Source of the DNA: DASRIA01 sp963768885
Lineage (GTDB): Bacteria; Actinomycetota; Thermoleophilia; Solirubrobacterales; JBBDJG01
DNA length: 64,000 bases
Direction of reading: 5' to 3'
Assembly (NCBI GenBank): GCA_963768885.1
Contig: CAVYJN010000012.1
Location: 1-64,000, forward strand
Of the stretch, positions 60,895 to 64,000 are shown piece after piece (position 1 is the first letter of the stretch; each line of letters opens with the position of its first letter). The position numbers and the translations under genes were made by a program. The notes under the pieces were generated by a model, which worked only from the letters and a program-made list of their open reading frames with translations, was not told where the DNA came from and did not search any database.

Positions 60895-62052
60895 GTGGCG
60901 ACGATCCTCGTGGGCGGCTCGGTCGCGCAGCGGCCCGGCAGCGGCGGCCACACCTGGGTCTTCCTGCAGTACCTGCTCGGCTTGCGGCGACTCGGCCACG
61001 AGGTCGTGCTGGTGGATCGCCTGGAGCCCGACATGTGCCTCGACGCGGCGGGACGACCGTGCGACGTGGAGGACTCGGAGAACCTCCGCTATCTCGCCGC
61101 GGTGATGGAGCGGTTCGGGCTCGGCGAGCGATGGGCGGTCCTGTACGGCGGCGGCCGGCGCTCGCTCGGGATGAGCCGCGCCGCGCTCGAGCGCGCGGCG
61201 GACGAGTCCGCGTTGATCCTCAACGTCAACGGCTTCGTCGACGACCCGGAGGTCATGCGCCGCGCAGGGTTGCGCGCGTACCTCGACATAGATCCGGGGT
61301 TCGGGCAGATGTGGCGGGCACTCGGCCTTCACGACATGTTTGCCGGGCATGACGCGTTCGTGACCATCGGGGAGCGCATCGGCGCGCCGGACTGCACGGT
61401 CCCCACCTGCGGCCTCGACTGGATCACCACGCCTCAGCCGGTGGTGCTGGAGGAGTGGCCGACGACCGGTGCGCCCGCGCAGGGAGCGTTCACGTCGGTC
61501 GCGAGCTGGCGTGGGCCGTTCGCGCCGATCGAGTACGAGGGCGTCACCTACGGGCTGCGCGTGCACGAGTTCCGGCGCTTCGCCGAGCTGCCGCGCCGCG
61601 TGACGGAGCGGCTCGAGGTCGCGCTCGACATCCACGAGGCCGAGACCCCCGACCTCGAGCTGCTGGCCGCCAACGGGTGGCAGCTCGCCGACCCCGCGCT
61701 CGCCGCGTCCGATCCGTGGGCCTATCGGGACTACGTCCGCGACTCGAAGGCGGAGCTGATGATCGCCAAGGGCATGTACGTGACGAGCCGCAGCGGGTGG
61801 GTCAGCGATCGCAGCATCTGCTACCTGGCGAGCGGGAGGCCGGTGGCGGCCCAGGAGACCGGCTTCTCGGAGCTCTACCCGGCCGGGGCGGGACTGCTCG
61901 CCTTCGAGGACCTCGACGGCGCGGTGACCGCCGTCGAGACGATCGCCGGGGACTACGAACACCACGCCCGGGCGGCGCGCCGGCTGGCTGAAGAGCATTT
62001 CGACTCGGACAAGGTCTTGCGACGGCTCCTGCGGGAGCTTGGGATACGCTAG
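60895..62052 (+). CDS. Glycosyltransferase (GT-B-like), paralogue of the first module of the 48181 gene
   Basis: A 385-residue protein: ILVGGSVAQRPGSGGHTWVFLQYLLGLRRLGHEVVLVD at the N-terminus, a central YLDIDPGFGQMW and a C-terminal SRSGWVSDRSICYLASGRPVAAQETGFSELYPAGAG, where the nucleotide-sugar site is expected. The end EEHFDSDKVLRRLLRELGI parallels AREYFAHDVVLGRLLEDVGV in the 48181 protein. It probably adds a sugar in the same pathway. GTG 60895 is preceded by GGGAGG only 3 nt away, so a slightly later start is possible, but ATILVGG is the natural N-terminus. Confidence 0.8.
   Translation: MATILVGGSVAQRPGSGGHTWVFLQYLLGLRRLGHEVVLVDRLEPDMCLDAAGRPCDVEDSENLRYLAAVMERFGLGERWAVLYGGGRRSLGMSRAALERAADESALILNVNGFVDDPEVMRRAGLRAYLDIDPGFGQMWRALGLHDMFAGHDAFVTIGERIGAPDCTVPTCGLDWITTPQPVVLEEWPTTGAPAQGAFTSVASWRGPFAPIEYEGVTYGLRVHEFRRFAELPRRVTERLEVALDIHEAETPDLELLAANGWQLADPALAASDPWAYRDYVRDSKAELMIAKGMYVTSRSGWVSDRSICYLASGRPVAAQETGFSELYPAGAGLLAFEDLDGAVTAVETIAGDYEHHARAARRLAEEHFDSDKVLRRLLRELGIR
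62045..62050 (+). promoter_or_regulatory. Possible internal -10 TACGCT before the methyltransferase gene
   Basis: TACGCT lies 8 nt before GTG 62059, inside the 3' end of the preceding gene. It matches the TANNNT leaderless pattern but may be coincidence within an operon. Confidence 0.3.
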
Positions 62053-62058
62053 CCGCGA

Positions 62059-62643
62059 GTGAGCCACGAGCAGATACAGACCGAGAGCCCGGAGGACAAG
62101 GATCAGGGCCTGCGCCGCCTCAACTGGGGCTGTGGCGACTGGACGATGCCCGGTTGGATCAACGCGGACATCAAGGAGCAGTCCGGGATCGACATCGTCT
62201 CCGACATCCGCGACGGCCTGCCGCTCGACAGCGACAGCATCGACTACGCGGTCGCGATCCACTCGCTGCCGGAGATCCCTTTCACCGAGCTCGTCCCCAC
62301 CCTCCAGGAGCTGCGGCGGGTCCTGAAGCCCGGTGGCGTGCTGCGGGTGGCGCTGCCAGACCTCGACAAGGGCATCGAGGCATACCACCGCAGGGACAGC
62401 GCCTACTTCAAGGTCCCGGACGAGGACGCCGAGAGCGTCGGCGCCAAGTTCGTCACGCAGATGGTCTGGTACGGCTACTCGCGCAGTCTTTTCACGCATG
62501 AGTTCATCGAGGAGCAGCTCATAAAGGCGGGCTTCACGAGCGTGCAGCACTGCACCTTCAAGCAGACGGCGAGCACACATCCGGAGATCGTGCGCCTCGA
62601 CAACCGTGAGCAGGAGAGCCTCTTCGTGGAGGCGGTCAAATAG
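62059..62643 (+). CDS. SAM-dependent methyltransferase, class I
   Basis: A 194-residue protein: LNWGCGDWTMPGWINADI (glycine-rich SAM loop followed by an acidic residue), then DIVSDIRDGLPLDSDSIDYAVAIHSLPEIPF (post-I and motif II region), LRRVLKPGGVLRVALPDL (motif III), and a C-terminal lid. The pattern is like methyltransferases of surface-sugar clusters that cap or decorate glycans. GTG 62059 begins 6 bp after the previous stop. The target atom is unknown. Confidence 0.87.
   Translation: MSHEQIQTESPEDKDQGLRRLNWGCGDWTMPGWINADIKEQSGIDIVSDIRDGLPLDSDSIDYAVAIHSLPEIPFTELVPTLQELRRVLKPGGVLRVALPDLDKGIEAYHRRDSAYFKVPDEDAESVGAKFVTQMVWYGYSRSLFTHEFIEEQLIKAGFTSVQHCTFKQTASTHPEIVRLDNREQESLFVEAVK
62628..62632 (+). 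promoter_or_regulatory. Shine-Dalgarno GGAGG supporting an ATA start at 62640
   Basis: GGAGG at 62628-62632 lies 7 nt before ATA 62640. It is the only ribosome-binding site that suits the last glycosyltransferase gene of the cluster. Confidence 0.5.
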
Positions 62644-63596
62644 CGCGGGTCCTGTTCTACCGGGACTTCAAACGCTTCACCGGCGGCGACCTCAAGGTCT
62701 GGGACTACTTCAACCACGTGCGCTCGTCGCCGCGCCACACGGCGCTCGTGCGCTTCAGCCCGGACTCCGTGTGGGACGCGACGAACCCGTGGAACGCCGC
62801 GAAGGACACCGTCGTCGCCGACGCGGCGGACGACGACTTCGACGTGGTGTTCGTCTCGGGCACGGACTGGCGGCGCTTGATTCCCGAGGAACAGCGCCCG
62901 CAGTACGCCAAGCCGGTCATCAACCTGGTGCAGCACGTCAAGCACGCGTGCGAGAACGACACGCTGGGCCGGCACATGCTGCTGCGCCACAAGGCCATCC
63001 GGATCTGCGTCAGCGCGGAGGTCGAGCGCGCGATCCTCGCCACGGGCCGCGTACGCGGCCCGGTGTTCACGATCCCCGACGCGATCGACGTGGCCGAGGT
63101 GGAGCACCTGGCGGCGGCCGCGTCGCGCGACATCGACGTCCTGGTCGCGGCCAGCAAGCAGCCCGAGCTGGGTGCCGCGATCGCCGCGGCGTTGCGGGAC
63201 TCCGGCCACACCGTGCACCTGTCGGACACGCGTGTCCCGCGAGCGCAGCTGATCGCCCTGATGGGAAGGGCGCGCGCAGCGGTCCTGCTGCCCAACCCGA
63301 AGGAGGGCTTCTACCTTCCGGCCGTGGAGGCGATGGCGGCGGGCACGCTCGTCGTGTGCCCCGACTGCATCGGCAACCGCTCCTACTGCATCGACGGCGA
63401 GAACTGCTTCCGGCCCGCGTTCGACCGGTCCGCGATCGTCGCGGCCGCCGAGCGCGCCCTGCGTGACGAGGGCGGGCGCGCCGCGATGATCGCGGCCGCA
63501 ACCGCGACGGCGCGCGCGCACGACCTCGCCCTCGAGCGGCGTGCGTTCCTCGAGGTCCTCGACCGCGCCGGCGAGCTTTGGGAGGCGGAGTACTAG
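62640..63596 (+). CDS. Glycosyltransferase (GT4-like C-terminal domain), probable ATA start
   Basis: About 318 residues. The first canonical in-frame codon is GTG 62718, but the upstream codons clearly encode the family N-terminus ARVLFYRDFKRFTGGDLKVWDYFNHV, so 26 codons would be lost with that start. ATA 62640, seven nt after GGAGG and overlapping the methyltransferase stop (ATAG), restores it. The C-terminal part has DVLVAASKQPELG, NPKEGFYLPAVEAMAAGTLVVCPDC and IGNRSYCIDGENCF, the donor-binding region of GT-B enzymes. It is the last gene of the forward cluster and is convergent with a methyltransferase. Confidence 0.78.
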   Translation: MARVLFYRDFKRFTGGDLKVWDYFNHVRSSPRHTALVRFSPDSVWDATNPWNAAKDTVVADAADDDFDVVFVSGTDWRRLIPEEQRPQYAKPVINLVQHVKHACENDTLGRHMLLRHKAIRICVSAEVERAILATGRVRGPVFTIPDAIDVAEVEHLAAAASRDIDVLVAASKQPELGAAIAAALRDSGHTVHLSDTRVPRAQLIALMGRARAAVLLPNPKEGFYLPAVEAMAAGTLVVCPDCIGNRSYCIDGENCFRPAFDRSAIVAAAERALRDEGGRAAMIAAATATARAHDLALERRAFLEVLDRAGELWEAEY

Positions 63597-64000
63597 GCGG
63601 CGGGCTTGCGCAGCAGGACGGCGTCCTGCTGGATGTCGAGCGCGCCGCCGGGAGAGAAGTCGACGATCTCGAGCCCGCGCGCGAGCACCTCGCGGATGTA
63701 GCGCTCCGGCTGGTATGCGGCGCAGGCGTTGCTGCCGGACTGCCCCGATCCGATCACGACCAGCTCGCCCGCCTCGAAGCCGGGCGCGATCAGCTCGTGC
63801 TGGCCGTCGTGGCTTCGCATGTACTCGACCCGGCTGCGACCGTGGAACGTCGGGAGCAGCAGCCCCCCGGGCTTGACCACCCTGGTCAGCTCCTCGATCC
63901 AGGGAACGTGCTGGTCGGCGTCGAGATGCGTGAAGATCGAGAGCGAGTAGACGAAGTCGAAGAAGTCGTCCTCGTAGGGCAGCGGGGGGTCGGGCGCGTT
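63593..64000 (-). CDS. Partial SAM-dependent methyltransferase
   Basis: The open frame continues to the window end, so the N-terminus is missing. The visible 135 residues read NAPDPPLPYEDDFFDFVYSLS, IFTHLDADQHVPWIEELTRVVKPGGLLLPTFHG, ending DIQQDAVLLRKPAA. The FDFVYSLSIFTHL and VVKPGGLLL segments are motifs II and III of class I methyltransferases. The stop overlaps that of the convergent glycosyltransferase gene. It is probably also part of the surface-glycan region, on the opposite strand. Confidence 0.82.
   Translation of the reverse strand, partial: NAPDPPLPYEDDFFDFVYSLSIFTHLDADQHVPWIEELTRVVKPGGLLLPTFHGRSRVEYMRSHDGQHELIAPGFEAGELVVIGSGQSGSNACAAYQPERYIREVLARGLEIVDFSPGGALDIQQDAVLLRKPAA

Overview
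The window reads as chromosomal DNA of a very GC-rich actinobacterium. The best fit is the class Thermoleophilia (Solirubrobacterales-like). This rests on the extreme GC content, frequent GTG/TTG starts, a PAC2-family protein, a seven-iron ferredoxin and a family of SnoaL-like proteins beginning MSQENVE. The assignment is inference; no rRNA is present. No insertion sequence, integrase, phage gene or CRISPR array was seen.

Layout. 1-22.7 kb is an ordinary housekeeping stretch: CBS protein, ferredoxin, membrane protein with metallophosphoesterase, Mrp ATPase, ferritin-like protein, an Arg-rich basic protein, Nei-type glycosylase, a 1521-residue Lhr-type helicase, DUF72 protein, inositol-phosphatase-like protein, a UvrD helicase-nuclease, a lipoprotein, a PAC2 protein, a secreted hydrolase and a SpoIIM-like protein. 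At 22.7 kb lies a selenocysteine tRNA, directly followed by a decaying tandem array of SnoaL-like paralogues (22.9-25.3 kb). 25.3-42.7 kb holds DUF488, GFA and RecQ genes, a purine-salvage group (APT, MTA phosphorylase), a Tag-like glycosylase, a two-component system flanked by two Asp-rich repeat proteins, a TetR/MFS pair, a FAD-Rieske oxidoreductase, a duplicated beta-helix protein and a GT92 glycosyltransferase.

43-63.6 kb is a single-direction cluster for a cell-surface glycan. It has a hydrolase-glycosyltransferase fusion, an ABC exporter, two multi-domain glycosyltransferases, a stand-alone protein made of a recurring C-terminal module, a GT4 enzyme, a GT2 enzyme, four sulfotransferase-like proteins, another glycosyltransferase, a methyltransferase and a final glycosyltransferase. 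Many start codons overlap the preceding stop, so this is probably one or a few operons. The gene set predicts synthesis, sulfation, methylation and export of a sulfated polysaccharide or glycoconjugate.

Two window-wide patterns stand out. First, many transcription-unit starts have a TANNNT hexamer 6-10 nt upstream of the start codon and no Shine-Dalgarno sequence, which suggests leaderless transcripts. Second, single-base indels interrupt otherwise intact genes, with eleven between 47.2 and 50.8 kb. Most behave as +1 insertions. Local sequence error is the simplest explanation, but the bias and clustering deserve a check against reads.
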